Shown here in pieces: positions 8,973 through 18,309 of a DNA stretch of 64,000 nt. How positions within the stretch are numbered: the stretch's first letter is position 1; each line of letters opens with the position of its first letter. Position numbers and translations under genes: made by a program. The notes under the pieces are model-generated. The model made no database searches. It was not told where the DNA came from and saw only the letters and a program-made list of their open reading frames with translations. Origin of the DNA: Victivallales bacterium (GTDB lineage Bacteria; Verrucomicrobiota; Lentisphaeria; Oligosphaerales; Oligosphaeraceae). Location of the stretch: positions 20,360 through 84,359 of the forward strand of contig JAFXUD010000078.1 in NCBI GenBank assembly GCA_017535315.1, given 5' to 3'.

Positions 8973-9920
8973 ATGAAGCCTGTCACCTATAATTTCGGTT
9001 TGGTCAAAAAAAGCGACGAGGAGCGCAGGGAAACCCTCCGTCAACTGGCCGAAAGCGGCATCCAGCACCTCAACTTGAACAACGCCCTGTTGGAGCACCT
9101 CATCGTCACACCAGACGCCGTCCCCAAGTACGAGAAGGATATGAAGGAGTTCGGACTCTCCTTCATGGATGCACACGCACCATGGGGTACCTGGAAAGAT
9201 CCTGGCGTGCCAGTCGAATCGGAGCATCCGCAGATTGTGATGCGTCAGAAGATGTCCCTTCGCCTTTGCAACCGCTTTGGCGTGACAAGCATCGCCTACC
9301 ACACCGCCAACACTTTCAACTCCATCTATGGTGTCGACCTGACGCTGAATGACTACTACAAGATGCTTCTCCGCACGATGGAGGAGCTGCTGCCTGACGC
9401 CCAGCAACTGGGCGTTGTCATGGCCCTTGAAAACCAATGGACCCCCCTTAACCAATCAGCCTGCCTCCTGAACGCCGTGCGGCACTTCGACACCAAATGG
9501 CTGGGAATCTGCTATGACTCAGGACACGGCAACCTGACTGAACATGGTCAGGAGTTCCCTGGCAAAACCGTCGTCCCCACCATCTGGAATGACATCAAGT
9601 TACCCGTCGTCTGGGAGGAACAGTTCATCGAAAAGGTGCGCCCGTACCTCGTCAACTGCCACCTGCACGACAACAACGGCATCAATGACCTGCACAACCT
9701 CCCTGGCACGGGCACCGTCGATTGGAAGCGTATCATGGATAACCTTGTAAACGCCCCGCGCCTCCAATGCATCCAATGCGAGGTCAACATGACCAAGGAG
9801 GAGGCACCCACCATTGAAAAACTTGTCAGCACCTTCGACAGCCTCACCGACGGCTCCTTCTTTAAGTCAAAGCAGAAAAGCACAAAAGCCAGACGAAACA
9901 CCCCCAGAAAACGCAACTGA
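8973..9920 (+). CDS. Sugar phosphate isomerase/epimerase (AP-endonuclease-2-like TIM barrel)
   Basis: The start is the ATG at 8973 behind AAGGAG, 25 bases after the repeat protein; the open frame extends further upstream but there it is only a shadow of the repeat gene. The 315-residue protein is a xylose-isomerase-like barrel: MDAHAPWGTW, ALENQWTP (metal-binding Glu), YDSGHGN (Asp and His) and CHLHDNNGINDLH (His, Asp) are the metal-site motifs in the expected order. Such enzymes isomerise or epimerise sugars and keto-sugars. The tail is basic (KARRNTPRKRN). In this operon it likely processes lyase products after import. Confidence 0.88.
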   Translation: MKPVTYNFGLVKKSDEERRETLRQLAESGIQHLNLNNALLEHLIVTPDAVPKYEKDMKEFGLSFMDAHAPWGTWKDPGVPVESEHPQIVMRQKMSLRLCNRFGVTSIAYHTANTFNSIYGVDLTLNDYYKMLLRTMEELLPDAQQLGVVMALENQWTPLNQSACLLNAVRHFDTKWLGICYDSGHGNLTEHGQEFPGKTVVPTIWNDIKLPVVWEEQFIEKVRPYLVNCHLHDNNGINDLHNLPGTGTVDWKRIMDNLVNAPRLQCIQCEVNMTKEEAPTIEKLVSTFDSLTDGSFFKSKQKSTKARRNTPRKRN

Positions 9921-9929
9921 GATACAGCT

Positions 9930-10937
9930 ATGAGACGTATCACTTTAGGCAAGACAGGGTTGTCTGTCAACGCCAACGGCTTCGGTGCCCTCCCCATCCA
10001 GCGCATCAGCAAGGAGGAGGCAGCCAGGCTGCTCCGCAAGGCGTTCGACGGCGGCATCGACTACTTTGACACGGCCCGCTACTACACGGACAGCGAGGAG
10101 AAGATGGGACTGGCCCTGGCCGACGTACGCGATAAACTCATCATCTCCACCAAAACGGCCGCAAAGACGGCAGATGAATTCTGGAAGGATCTCCACACCA
10201 GTCTTTCTCTCTTGAAGACAGACCATATTGACATCTACCAGTTCCACAACCCCAACTTCGTGCCCAAACCAGGAGACGGCACAGGCTTGATAGAGGCGAT
10301 GACTGAGGCGAAACAGCAAGGAAAAATCCGCTTCATTGGCATCACCAACCACGGTCTGCCTCGCGCAAAGGAGGCCATTGAAAGCGGGTTGTACGACACG
10401 CTACAATTTCCCCTGTCCTACCTCTCGACCGACGCAGAGCTGGAACTTTCCTGCTTTTGCAAACAGGCCAACATGGGACTCATTGCAATGAAGGCGCTTT
10501 CAGGCGGTCTCATCACTGATTCGGCAACCGCCTGCGCATTTCTGGCACAATACGGCAATATCGTCCCCATCTGGGGCATCCAGCGCGAAAAGGAGCTTGA
10601 TGAGTTTCTTTCGTACAACCTCAACACCCCCGTGCTCACAGAGGCTATGAAACAGCGCATCACACAAGACCGCCAGGATCTTTCAGGCGAGTTCTGCCGT
10701 GGCTGCGGCTACTGCATGCCCTGCCCTGCTGGCATCGAAATCAATAACTGCGCAAGAATGAGCCTGCTTCTGCGTCGTGCGCCACAAAGCGTCCACCTCA
10801 ATCCCGAATGGCAGGCGAAGATGATGAAAGTCAAGGAGTGCCGCCACTGCGGACGTTGCAAAACCAAATGCCCTTATGGACTAAACACCCCAGAACTTCT
10901 CCGCAAAAATCTGGAAGACTACCTGACTTTTCTGTGA
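9930..10937 (+). CDS. Aldo/keto reductase with C-terminal 2x[4Fe-4S] domain
   Basis: The 335-residue protein begins 9 bases after the epimerase. The aldo/keto reductase barrel shows the catalytic tetrad Asp47 (YFDTA), Tyr52, Lys75 (IISTK) and His106 (QFHN). The final 100 residues carry two cysteine clusters, CRGCGYCMPCP and CRHCGRCKTKCPYG, typical of two [4Fe-4S] sites. Fusions of this kind are widespread in anaerobes and are thought to couple sugar-derived carbonyl chemistry to ferredoxin-like electron transfer. It is cytoplasmic and in the same operon as the epimerase and MFS carrier. Confidence 0.9.
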   Translation: MRRITLGKTGLSVNANGFGALPIQRISKEEAARLLRKAFDGGIDYFDTARYYTDSEEKMGLALADVRDKLIISTKTAAKTADEFWKDLHTSLSLLKTDHIDIYQFHNPNFVPKPGDGTGLIEAMTEAKQQGKIRFIGITNHGLPRAKEAIESGLYDTLQFPLSYLSTDAELELSCFCKQANMGLIAMKALSGGLITDSATACAFLAQYGNIVPIWGIQREKELDEFLSYNLNTPVLTEAMKQRITQDRQDLSGEFCRGCGYCMPCPAGIEINNCARMSLLLRRAPQSVHLNPEWQAKMMKVKECRHCGRCKTKCPYGLNTPELLRKNLEDYLTFL

Positions 10938-10946
10938 TTTAAGACC

Positions 10947-12185
10947 ATGACTGAGTTGCAAACAAATTCCCCGCTGGTTGACTGGCGGCAGAATCTTGTC
11001 TTCATCTGGATCTCCCAGTTTCTGGCAATGATAGGCTTCGGCTGCTGTATGCCCTTCATCCCCCTGATGCTTCGCCAGAATCTCCACATAGAGGACGAAC
11101 ACTTGCGGGGACTCTACATGTCCATCTACTACCTGGCCAGCATGAGCAGCCTCTGCGTTGCCACGGCGGTGTGGGGAATGCTTGCAGACCGTTTCGGGCG
11201 CAAAATCATGTTGTTGCGCGCAAGTTATGCAGCCGCCCTCTTCTACCCAATGCTGGCCTTCGCACCCAACTTCTGGACGCTCGTCATCATCCGCTTTATC
11301 TGCTCCTTCTTCTCTGGGACCGTTAATCCCGCACAGATTCTGCTGGTCAGCACCACCCCCTCGGAAAAGCATGGTTTTGTGCTGGGCACCATAAGTACTG
11401 CCATCTGGAGCGGCGACGTGCTCGGCTACTGCATGGGCGGTCTGATGGTCCATTTCTTTGGCTACACGACCGCCTTTGTCACCTGCGGGGTCATCTACTT
11501 CATCAGTGGACTCCTCGTGCATTTCTTCGTGAAGGAGGACTTCGAGGCGGTACGTCGTCTGGTGCGTGAGAAAAAGGCAAAGAACCAGAAGAAACCCTTC
11601 AGAGAGTTCGCCACGCCAGGCGTGCTCTGGCTGTTGGCATTGTTCTTGATCATGGGCATTGCCAGGCGAATCGACACCCCCTATGTCGCGATGCTGGTAG
11701 AAAAAGTCTGCGGACTGGATAAGGCTGCCTTCTTTACTGGCATCATCCAGGCGGCAGCCGCAATCGGCGGTGTTCTTGCGGGCATTTGCATCGGTCATTT
11801 CTGCGACCGTTTCAAGCCGCAACTCATTCTTGTCCCGATTATTATCATCGCCACTGCAACAACCCTCCTCCAAGCCTACTCCACAACCCCGTTGATGCTG
11901 ATTATCGCACGCTTCCTGACCTACTTTGCAAGCGGCGGCATCCAGCCCGCCCTACAGTTGATGATAGCAAAAATCACAGCGACCGAGATGCGCGGAACCT
12001 TCTTCGGCTGGGCCGCTAGCCTTCAGACGGCAGGCGGCATCTTCTGCTCCCTGCTCGGAGGTGCCATCACCTACTACCTCAACATACGCGGCATCTTTGT
12101 CACAGGTGCCATCATAACTTTCCTGATGCTCCCGATGCTCCTTCCCACCGCCAGAGCCTGCGAAAAAGAGAAGCTCAAAGAATAA
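10947..12185 (+). CDS. MFS transporter
   Basis: The 412-residue protein has 12 predicted membrane helices in two halves, and the loop motif GMLADRFGRKIM between helices 2 and 3 is the major facilitator signature. It starts 9 bases after the reductase and closes the operon. Its position suggests import of the unsaturated or keto-sugar products of the 5909 lyase; the ligand itself is inferred only from context. Confidence 0.9.
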   Translation: MTELQTNSPLVDWRQNLVFIWISQFLAMIGFGCCMPFIPLMLRQNLHIEDEHLRGLYMSIYYLASMSSLCVATAVWGMLADRFGRKIMLLRASYAAALFYPMLAFAPNFWTLVIIRFICSFFSGTVNPAQILLVSTTPSEKHGFVLGTISTAIWSGDVLGYCMGGLMVHFFGYTTAFVTCGVIYFISGLLVHFFVKEDFEAVRRLVREKKAKNQKKPFREFATPGVLWLLALFLIMGIARRIDTPYVAMLVEKVCGLDKAAFFTGIIQAAAAIGGVLAGICIGHFCDRFKPQLILVPIIIIATATTLLQAYSTTPLMLIIARFLTYFASGGIQPALQLMIAKITATEMRGTFFGWAASLQTAGGIFCSLLGGAITYYLNIRGIFVTGAIITFLMLPMLLPTARACEKEKLKE

Positions 12186-12250
12186 TAGTCTTGCCAACAA
12201 CTGCGCCCCCTTAAAAAGAAGCTAAAAAAGACAAAATGAACTTGACTGAT

Positions 12251-12278
12251 TTGACTTTTCCAAAAAACAATGCATATT
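12251..12278 (+). promoter_or_regulatory. Candidate tRNA promoter
   Basis: TTGACT (12251-12256) and CATATT (12273-12278) are separated by 16 bases. The predicted start around 12285 lies 9 bases before the tRNA. A second TTGACT is present at 12242-12247. Confidence 0.45.
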
Positions 12279-12293
12279 AGTTTGATATAAAAT

Positions 12294-12370
12294 GGGCTCA
12301 TAGCTCAGTCGGTTAGAGCTGACGACTCATAATCGTCCGGTCGCTGGTTCGAGCCCAGCTGAGCCCACCA
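12294..12370 (+). tRNA. tRNA with anticodon CAU (Met, or Ile2 read by lysidine)
   Basis: The 77-nt cloverleaf includes an encoded CCA. The acceptor stem is GGGCTCA/TGAGCCC, the D stem GCTC/GAGC, the anticodon stem GACGA/TCGTC with loop CTCATAA (anticodon CAU), and the T stem GCTGG/CCAGC. Position and base pairs are unambiguous. The T arm and anticodon arm (GCGACTCATAATCG-like, GGTCGCTGGTTC) resemble E. coli tRNA-Ile2 more than elongator tRNA-Met, so an AUA-reading isoleucine tRNA is a real alternative. It is not the initiator: the acceptor ends in a normal G-C pair. Confidence 0.95.
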
Positions 12371-12379
12371 TTTTCATTT

Positions 12380-12422
12380 GCCCCTTGCATTTCCCGAAGC
12401 GACGAATTGCAAGGGGCTTTTT
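12380..12422 (+). terminator. Rho-independent terminator after the tRNA
   Basis: The arms GCCCCTTGCA (12380-12389) and TGCAAGGGGC (12408-12417) form a 10-bp stem followed by five T residues. Confidence 0.85.
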
Positions 12423-12489
12423 GACGTTAATGTTTCTACTATATGGAGTAGAAGCTTTAGGCTTCAACTCCCCAGACAAAACACGAATC

Positions 12490-15400
12490 ATGCAGTTTCT
12501 ACGAAAGATAGCAAGGAAAATCCTAAGTCGAGCCGTCCTGGGCTTCGTGCTGGTTTTGCTGTGCGTAGATTTGCTACTGGAGGGTTTTGGAGTGCCCCGA
12601 TTTGTCCGTGAAAATCTCTGTGGCATTGCAGAGCATTTCGGGATGAACATACGCATTGGCCAACTATGCATCGGGATATTTCGGGGAGTGGTCATCAGGG
12701 GTGTTGCTATTCACCTTGAAACAGAAGGAGGTATCTTGTGCATATCGGCAGATGATATTATGGCGGATTTCAGTCCCATCGGTCTGCTTTCCAGTGACAC
12801 ACCTCTGGAAAAAATCAACGCCATCAATCTGAGTGTGGTACTTTTGGACTACCAGGAAACGCAGTTGTTTGAACTCAACTCTGGAGAACTTTCACTCCTG
12901 ACACCCGAAGACACCAAGGGACATCTTGCCTTCACATCGACCTTGAACGGCATTCGCTTTAACTGCTCGGCAGATATCTATCATTTGAACGAGTTCATCC
13001 CTATGGTGAAAGGACTCATCGGTCCTCCACAAAAAACAAGAATCGGTCGAAATACGATCCTATGCAACGTTCTTGAATCCATCTCCAACAGTATGAAACA
13101 GATGGATTTCATCCGCGAAGACACCTCCATAACCCTTGAAGCCACATTGGACTGCAACGATTCCTCCAGTGCTTTTCTGGAAGGAAGCTTCAGTCTTAGC
13201 GACGCCATTTTCCACGATGTGGTCATCTCCCGCCTGCGCGGGAAGCTTTCCTACCGCGACGGTACAGCTAGCCTGGAGGATTTGATGCTTTTGCTTTCAA
13301 CAGGGGACATCCTTCGTGCCAACGCCAATTACAACACTCTTAAGAGGCTCGTCAATTGTGAACTGGATGGAACCATCACTCCAACAACCATCGTCAAGCT
13401 TCTGGGACAAGAGCTGGACACCAATGGCCAGTTCAAATCCCTGGACAAACCATGCCATTGGCATGGAAAACTGACAGATTATTCTCTGAACGCCCCTTCC
13501 GACAACGCAAACAAAATGTTCTGGGAGATATCTGAAATCGAGCTGGGAAGCCTCTCCATCGACAGCTTTAAGTTTGAGGTTTCTCTCAATGAGGAAACAA
13601 TAGGGCTACACGATATCGTCATCTCCTCGGAAAACGCTTTCAGTCTCAAAGGACACGTCGAATACTTTTTGAAGGATGCTTCTCTCTCCCTCATACTTGA
13701 CGGCAACATCCATCTTGCTGGGCTGCTTCGTGCAGCCCAGATTGAAGTTCCCCCACTTTTCCGTCCAGGACGTTTTTCCATATTGACGTTCAAGGTAGCC
13801 ATGCCCAAATCCCCCATCAGGCCTGAACAATGGATGATGAATACATCATTCTCGCTACAACAACTTCGCCTGGCCTACTGGGAAATGCATGACCTGCATG
13901 GAGTACTTGACTTGGACAAGGGTTATCTAAGGCTCCATGATGTCGATTGCAAGCTGGGCTATTACACGGCTCCTTCCAGGATACCGCTTGCTAGCGGCAG
14001 TAAGATTCCATTACCCATGCCGACAGAACTGGTTGGTTTTGATGCCAATGACAATTTGAACACCAATGTCCAGTCCCCAAAGCCACAAGAACTCCATGCA
14101 GCGAGCTTCAGTATCGAACTGGACTTGAACAATCTCATGAAAAGCAATGAGAACAAGCAAAGCACCAATCAGCTCCTCCTGAAAAACACTCTGAAACTTA
14201 GAAGCATCGGAGATAACACTCACTCAGAAATTCTTTTCTGGGAGGGAGAGCTCTCCTATGACACACGACGAAACACCATGGAGATGAATGGCAAAGCCAA
14301 CGCGTTCTCAGATTTATTCTACAGCGCATTCCTTGAAAAATCTACTATTCCTGATATTGAATATTTCGCTCCATTTTTCAGTCATGATATACCTCAAGAA
14401 TTCACGATAAAGATTCCCAAATTCCGTCTCCATTCACCACAGGATTGGCGCATGGAAATTGATATTGCAGGCCAAGATTGCGGTTTCGGTTCCTTCAAGG
14501 TACACAAGGCAACGGCACACATGAAATTGGATTCCCAACGTCTGCTATTCACTGAAATCAAAGGAATTACCCGCGAAGGATATGATGCTTCCCTGAAAAT
14601 TGAGGTCCAATTTGATCCGTTTTTCCTGAAAATCACCGACCTAAGCCTGACAGGAGACCCCATGGTTTGTGAATCATACGTCATGTCAAGCGAGGCAAAC
14701 GAGATCTATAAGGAAATCTGGCGGGATATCGTCTGGTCCCATAATGATCTGCCCACCATCAATATCCCCCTTATCTACTATACATCGGATGCACTTGGCT
14801 CTCATTGGGAATTCAAACTCGACGGCGATGTCAAGGCAAAGCGCATGCTTTACCGTGGGCAGGAATTTTCCAATGTTGAATACGCACTTGCACTATCACT
14901 TCCAGGCGACCTGGTTATGAAGCCCATCAAAGTCAAAGTCGGCGACGCAGAACTGGAAGGAGAATGTGACTTCCATTTCTTCGGTTCCATTCCCTGCAAC
15001 TTCAAAGTCACTGGGAAAAAAGGCGTAATCAAACCAGCCCAGTTCTTGGCCCTCCTAAACCCTGACCTGAAGGAATCCCTGGAAACGCTTTCCTTCCAGG
15101 ATGGCACAACATTCGACTGCCAAGGAACCTTCTTCCTGAATGGCGCAGACTCCCTTGAAATCACAGGAAATGTCAACTCGCCCAAATGCAGTTTCAGAGA
15201 TTGGACTTTCTACGACACCAAGGCGACTTGGATCTACGAAAACAACCAGGCCTTCTGGAATACGGAAAAGGCAACCTTTATGGGCGGAGAGTTCAGGACT
15301 ACTGGTGTGCATAATATCATAACCCGTACAACTGACCTGGTGTGTGTGGGCAAGGAGATGAGCTGGGAGGAGTTCATGAAACGCGTATTCAAAGACAAAA

Positions 15401-15921
15401 AAAAGGAATACGACAATGTGCCTGGCCGCTTCAACCTTACCTGCAACCTTCAGGTGAAACAGGACTGGGCAGGTCATCCCTATCAGTTGGGCGGCGATGG
15501 TCATTTCTCTCTGCGCAATGCCGATCTCTGGCAGATGCCGCTTATGAAACAGCTCAGCCACTTGGTCGAGGTGACCACCTTCAAGCTCTTCTCTTCTAAT
15601 AAAAATTCTAAGAACAGCAACACCTTCGGCAGCATCAGCGCATTGAAGGCAAATGTCGAATTCCATGGTCCGCGGATAGTTGTCACCGATTTCAATACCA
15701 ACGGCACCATCATCGCGCTTTCAGGCGCTGGCGAATACAACACCTTCAACGACAACGTCCACTTCGAGGTGAATGGCTCGCCTCTCAAGGAGGTCACCAT
15801 TCTATCGACACTCCTTAAACCCCTCTCCTGGTGCTTCAACGCAGAACTCCAAGGCAAACGCTCCGAGGCAAAGTGGAAGATGAAAACCGCCCTGAGCAAA
15901 ATCTTCTCGACAGAAGATTGA
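12490..15921 (+). CDS. Large AsmA/TamB-like envelope protein
   Basis: The ATG at 12490 is chosen because the earlier in-frame ATG (12385) lies inside the tRNA terminator. The 1143-residue protein has one N-terminal membrane helix (AVLGFVLVLLCVDLLLEG) and then a very long region of amphipathic beta strands with no cysteine clusters or catalytic motifs. The C-terminal stretch (VVTDFNTNGTIIALSGAGEYN, ELQGKRSEAKWKM) matches the AsmA-like C-terminal style. AsmA/TamB/YhdP proteins are inner-membrane-anchored bridges thought to move phospholipids to the outer membrane. It is monocistronic and convergent with the glycyl radical enzyme gene. Confidence 0.72.
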   Translation: MQFLRKIARKILSRAVLGFVLVLLCVDLLLEGFGVPRFVRENLCGIAEHFGMNIRIGQLCIGIFRGVVIRGVAIHLETEGGILCISADDIMADFSPIGLLSSDTPLEKINAINLSVVLLDYQETQLFELNSGELSLLTPEDTKGHLAFTSTLNGIRFNCSADIYHLNEFIPMVKGLIGPPQKTRIGRNTILCNVLESISNSMKQMDFIREDTSITLEATLDCNDSSSAFLEGSFSLSDAIFHDVVISRLRGKLSYRDGTASLEDLMLLLSTGDILRANANYNTLKRLVNCELDGTITPTTIVKLLGQELDTNGQFKSLDKPCHWHGKLTDYSLNAPSDNANKMFWEISEIELGSLSIDSFKFEVSLNEETIGLHDIVISSENAFSLKGHVEYFLKDASLSLILDGNIHLAGLLRAAQIEVPPLFRPGRFSILTFKVAMPKSPIRPEQWMMNTSFSLQQLRLAYWEMHDLHGVLDLDKGYLRLHDVDCKLGYYTAPSRIPLASGSKIPLPMPTELVGFDANDNLNTNVQSPKPQELHAASFSIELDLNNLMKSNENKQSTNQLLLKNTLKLRSIGDNTHSEILFWEGELSYDTRRNTMEMNGKANAFSDLFYSAFLEKSTIPDIEYFAPFFSHDIPQEFTIKIPKFRLHSPQDWRMEIDIAGQDCGFGSFKVHKATAHMKLDSQRLLFTEIKGITREGYDASLKIEVQFDPFFLKITDLSLTGDPMVCESYVMSSEANEIYKEIWRDIVWSHNDLPTINIPLIYYTSDALGSHWEFKLDGDVKAKRMLYRGQEFSNVEYALALSLPGDLVMKPIKVKVGDAELEGECDFHFFGSIPCNFKVTGKKGVIKPAQFLALLNPDLKESLETLSFQDGTTFDCQGTFFLNGADSLEITGNVNSPKCSFRDWTFYDTKATWIYENNQAFWNTEKATFMGGEFRTTGVHNIITRTTDLVCVGKEMSWEEFMKRVFKDKKKEYDNVPGRFNLTCNLQVKQDWAGHPYQLGGDGHFSLRNADLWQMPLMKQLSHLVEVTTFKLFSSNKNSKNSNTFGSISALKANVEFHGPRIVVTDFNTNGTIIALSGAGEYNTFNDNVHFEVNGSPLKEVTILSTLLKPLSWCFNAELQGKRSEAKWKMKTALSKIFSTED

Positions 15922-15965
15922 ATAATTGCAACTATTAAGGGTGTAGCAAAGATGTCCACATCCCC

Positions 15966-16008
15966 GCAGGATTATTACCCATACCGAGGGTCTAGGTAAT
16001 AATCCTGC
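15966..16008. terminator. Perfect inverted repeat between convergent genes
   Basis: GCAGGATTATTACC (15966-15979) and GGTAATAATCCTGC (15995-16008) form a 14-bp perfect stem with a 15-base loop, placed between the stops of the AsmA-like and glycyl radical enzyme genes. There is no T run on either side, so it may act as a transcript-end stabiliser or Rho-assisted stop rather than a classic terminator. Confidence 0.5.
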
Positions 16009-16018
16009 ATACGCCCGT

Positions 16019-18262
16019 TCAGAATTTCCGCCGATTAATGACTTCCTGCTGCCATTCGGGGCAAAGAGCGACGAATTTTGCGGAAAAGCCGCAGATACGC
16101 ACAATGAGGTTCTGGTGCTTTTCAGGATGGATTCGCGCCTCCTCCAGATCCTGTGATGACATGCAGTTTAGCTGGAGTTGCTGTAAATCAAGAGCAGCAA
16201 AACTTCGCAGAAGCGCAACAAGCGTCTCAGGGGTAAAGTTTTCGCGTTCGACGCAGAGATTAACCACGGAGTTGCCCGCAAAGCGCCTTAGGTTAAGACA
16301 GGAGTAGTTTTGCAGGACGGTAGTAAGCGGTTCATGCACGCGGAAATGCGAGGCATTCACGCTTTGCGAGAGTTCATCGCCAGTATGCCGTCCATCAGGC
16401 GTGGCCTTCATCGCATTTCCCCATCGTTTGAATTCACGGTAGAGCCACATGGCCAACTGGTAGTGCCCGCCGTGTGCATTGGGGATTTCGTCTGCAATTG
16501 CGGCAAATTCATCCACAATCCTTTTGGCGAGTTTACACGTTTGCAGCTGGTTGTCCCCCCAATGTGGTGTTTTCAGAACTCTCTCCCGTAGTTCTTCAGC
16601 CCCCTCCCAGTTATTGCGGACGGCCGCAAGCAGTTCAGGCAAGCTACAACACCTCTCTTCAAAGCAGATTGCTTGGATGGCCAGCAGGGAATCCACGAAA
16701 TTTGCAAAGGCACCTAGCGACACGGCATGGGGATAGTAGCGAAGCCCCCCGTCGCCGAAGTCCCGACGCTTTTCCAGGCAGTCAAAGAAGGCAGCTGAAT
16801 AGGCGGGCGACGGTGAAAGCATCGCCTGGCAGCCGCCGTAGTCGTGCTGCGCCTGAAGATAATAGCGGAAGATTTCCTTAGCGTTGCCCATGATGGCCTC
16901 ATAGACCTCCCCAAAGGATTGTGCACCTTCAAGACGGCGTGGCTTAAACTGGCACCTCTCCAGCTGCTCGTCCGAATAGTGGATGGTGGTCTCCACGATG
17001 CGTGCAAGGTTGAAGAAGTTGCTGCCCTCGTTGTCTTCGCAGCAGGCAACCGAAATGTCCCAGCAGCCGCTGCAGCAGTAGTTTCTGGCATCCTCAAGGG
17101 TATGCCCTGTTGCTGTCAGTGCAGGAATGAGACTGTCATCGTTCAACAGTGAATAGACGCCACGCCCCGAAAAGACATCCTCTCCGATCAGGTTCAGATA
17201 TTCCTCGCTGGAGGAACGAGAGAAACGACAGAAGAACTTGGGGTAGATGAGGTTCTGTTCACGGTATGCCTTCAGGAACATTCGAGTCAGTTCATTAAAG
17301 ACCTCATGCCCCTCGGCATCGCAGCCGCCCAGTGTCAACGTATGCTCGTTTTCATGGGAGATGATCATATCGACTTCGTAGTCGCGGTTATAGGCCTGGT
17401 CCCCCATCAGCAGAAAGCGACAAATCAAGTCAAATGCCTCTTCGTGCGTCAACCGCCCAGCAGCCAGATCAGCCTCGTAAAATTTCTGTATCCAAGCATC
17501 GGGACGCCCGAGGGTGTTGACGCGCACGCCGTCGATTTCGGGGAAAACCTCGCGGAAAAAGCCGCAGAGGTTCAATGCCTCGTAGAAGGTGCGCGGTGGC
17601 TCCCAAGGCGTGACGGATGCGGCTTCGACCATCATCTGCATGAAATGCCGTTCTCTCACGTTTGCAGTACTTGGCAGCATCTGCTTGGCTTTTTCGGCAT
17701 ACAGTCCACTGATGTGTCGGATGACCTCCAGCCCGTGGATGGCAGTTTCAAGCCACTTCCGCTCGTATGGAGTCTGGCACTTTTCACGTGTGCAGAGTGC
17801 CTCCTCGTAGATGCCCTTGAAGCCCGTATTCAGCAAACGAAAAACAGCAGAGTTATTGTGGCGGTCATCGTAGAACGGTCCCGTGCAAGCATAGAAAAGA
17901 CTCCCGCGGCTCTGGAAAAGATGCAGAGCATTGGAGAACTCCCTGTTCTGAAGGAGCCGTTCCTTCATACAGGAGGCAACCACCTGGCCGACTGCGGTGC
18001 GGTTCCAGCCACCATACCCGCCGTTTTCGAAGTAGAAAGGAGACTCGGTGAAAACCACAGGCTGGTAGTTCTCCGCCATGAAGTCATAGGCCTCCCGCCG
18101 AAGATCCAATGCATCGCACGACGGATGTTCCTTCGCGTATGCCTTGATGCGTTCCGAACCCCGCACCGTCATCTCTAGACGTTCCGCATTTGTACAGATA
18201 TGGATATCCTCACCGTGAAACGCACGAAGCTGTCGCCTAAGCTCTGTATAATCGTTAGTCAT
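16019..18262 (-). CDS. Glycyl radical enzyme (pyruvate formate-lyase-like family)
   Basis: The 747-residue protein has the family layout: PFL domain over most of its length, then a C-terminal glycine-radical domain. The radical loop reads VRICGFSAKF, putting the radical on Gly725. The active-site loop contains NYCCSGCWDI (Cys396, Cys397, Cys400); Cys400 aligns best with the GCxE cysteine of other glycyl radical enzymes. Substrate-defining residues do not match PFL, glycerol dehydratase or choline lyase motifs that I recognise. No radical-SAM activase is encoded in this window. It is 47 bases downstream of desulfoferrodoxin on the same strand, so co-transcription is likely. Oxygen-sensitive chemistry implies an anaerobe. 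Confidence 0.87.
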   Translation of the reverse strand: MTNDYTELRRQLRAFHGEDIHICTNAERLEMTVRGSERIKAYAKEHPSCDALDLRREAYDFMAENYQPVVFTESPFYFENGGYGGWNRTAVGQVVASCMKERLLQNREFSNALHLFQSRGSLFYACTGPFYDDRHNNSAVFRLLNTGFKGIYEEALCTREKCQTPYERKWLETAIHGLEVIRHISGLYAEKAKQMLPSTANVRERHFMQMMVEAASVTPWEPPRTFYEALNLCGFFREVFPEIDGVRVNTLGRPDAWIQKFYEADLAAGRLTHEEAFDLICRFLLMGDQAYNRDYEVDMIISHENEHTLTLGGCDAEGHEVFNELTRMFLKAYREQNLIYPKFFCRFSRSSSEEYLNLIGEDVFSGRGVYSLLNDDSLIPALTATGHTLEDARNYCCSGCWDISVACCEDNEGSNFFNLARIVETTIHYSDEQLERCQFKPRRLEGAQSFGEVYEAIMGNAKEIFRYYLQAQHDYGGCQAMLSPSPAYSAAFFDCLEKRRDFGDGGLRYYPHAVSLGAFANFVDSLLAIQAICFEERCCSLPELLAAVRNNWEGAEELRERVLKTPHWGDNQLQTCKLAKRIVDEFAAIADEIPNAHGGHYQLAMWLYREFKRWGNAMKATPDGRHTGDELSQSVNASHFRVHEPLTTVLQNYSCLNLRRFAGNSVVNLCVERENFTPETLVALLRSFAALDLQQLQLNCMSSQDLEEARIHPEKHQNLIVRICGFSAKFVALCPEWQQEVINRRKF

Positions 18263-18309
18263 AGAAATCTTTTTTCACGAGAAACGATGTTATCTCGTTT
18301 CAGTACAGA

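Noticed and set aside
10881..11873. 330-codon minus-strand open frame
   Set aside because: It is antisense to the MFS transporter, and its composition is the mirror of a membrane protein gene.
12294..12370. Initiator tRNA-Met
   Set aside because: The acceptor stem starts with a standard G-C pair and the anticodon stem lacks the three G-C pairs typical of initiators.
12385..12489. Earlier start of the AsmA-like gene
   Set aside because: The ATG at 12385 lies within the tRNA terminator stem, and the membrane helix begins after 12490.
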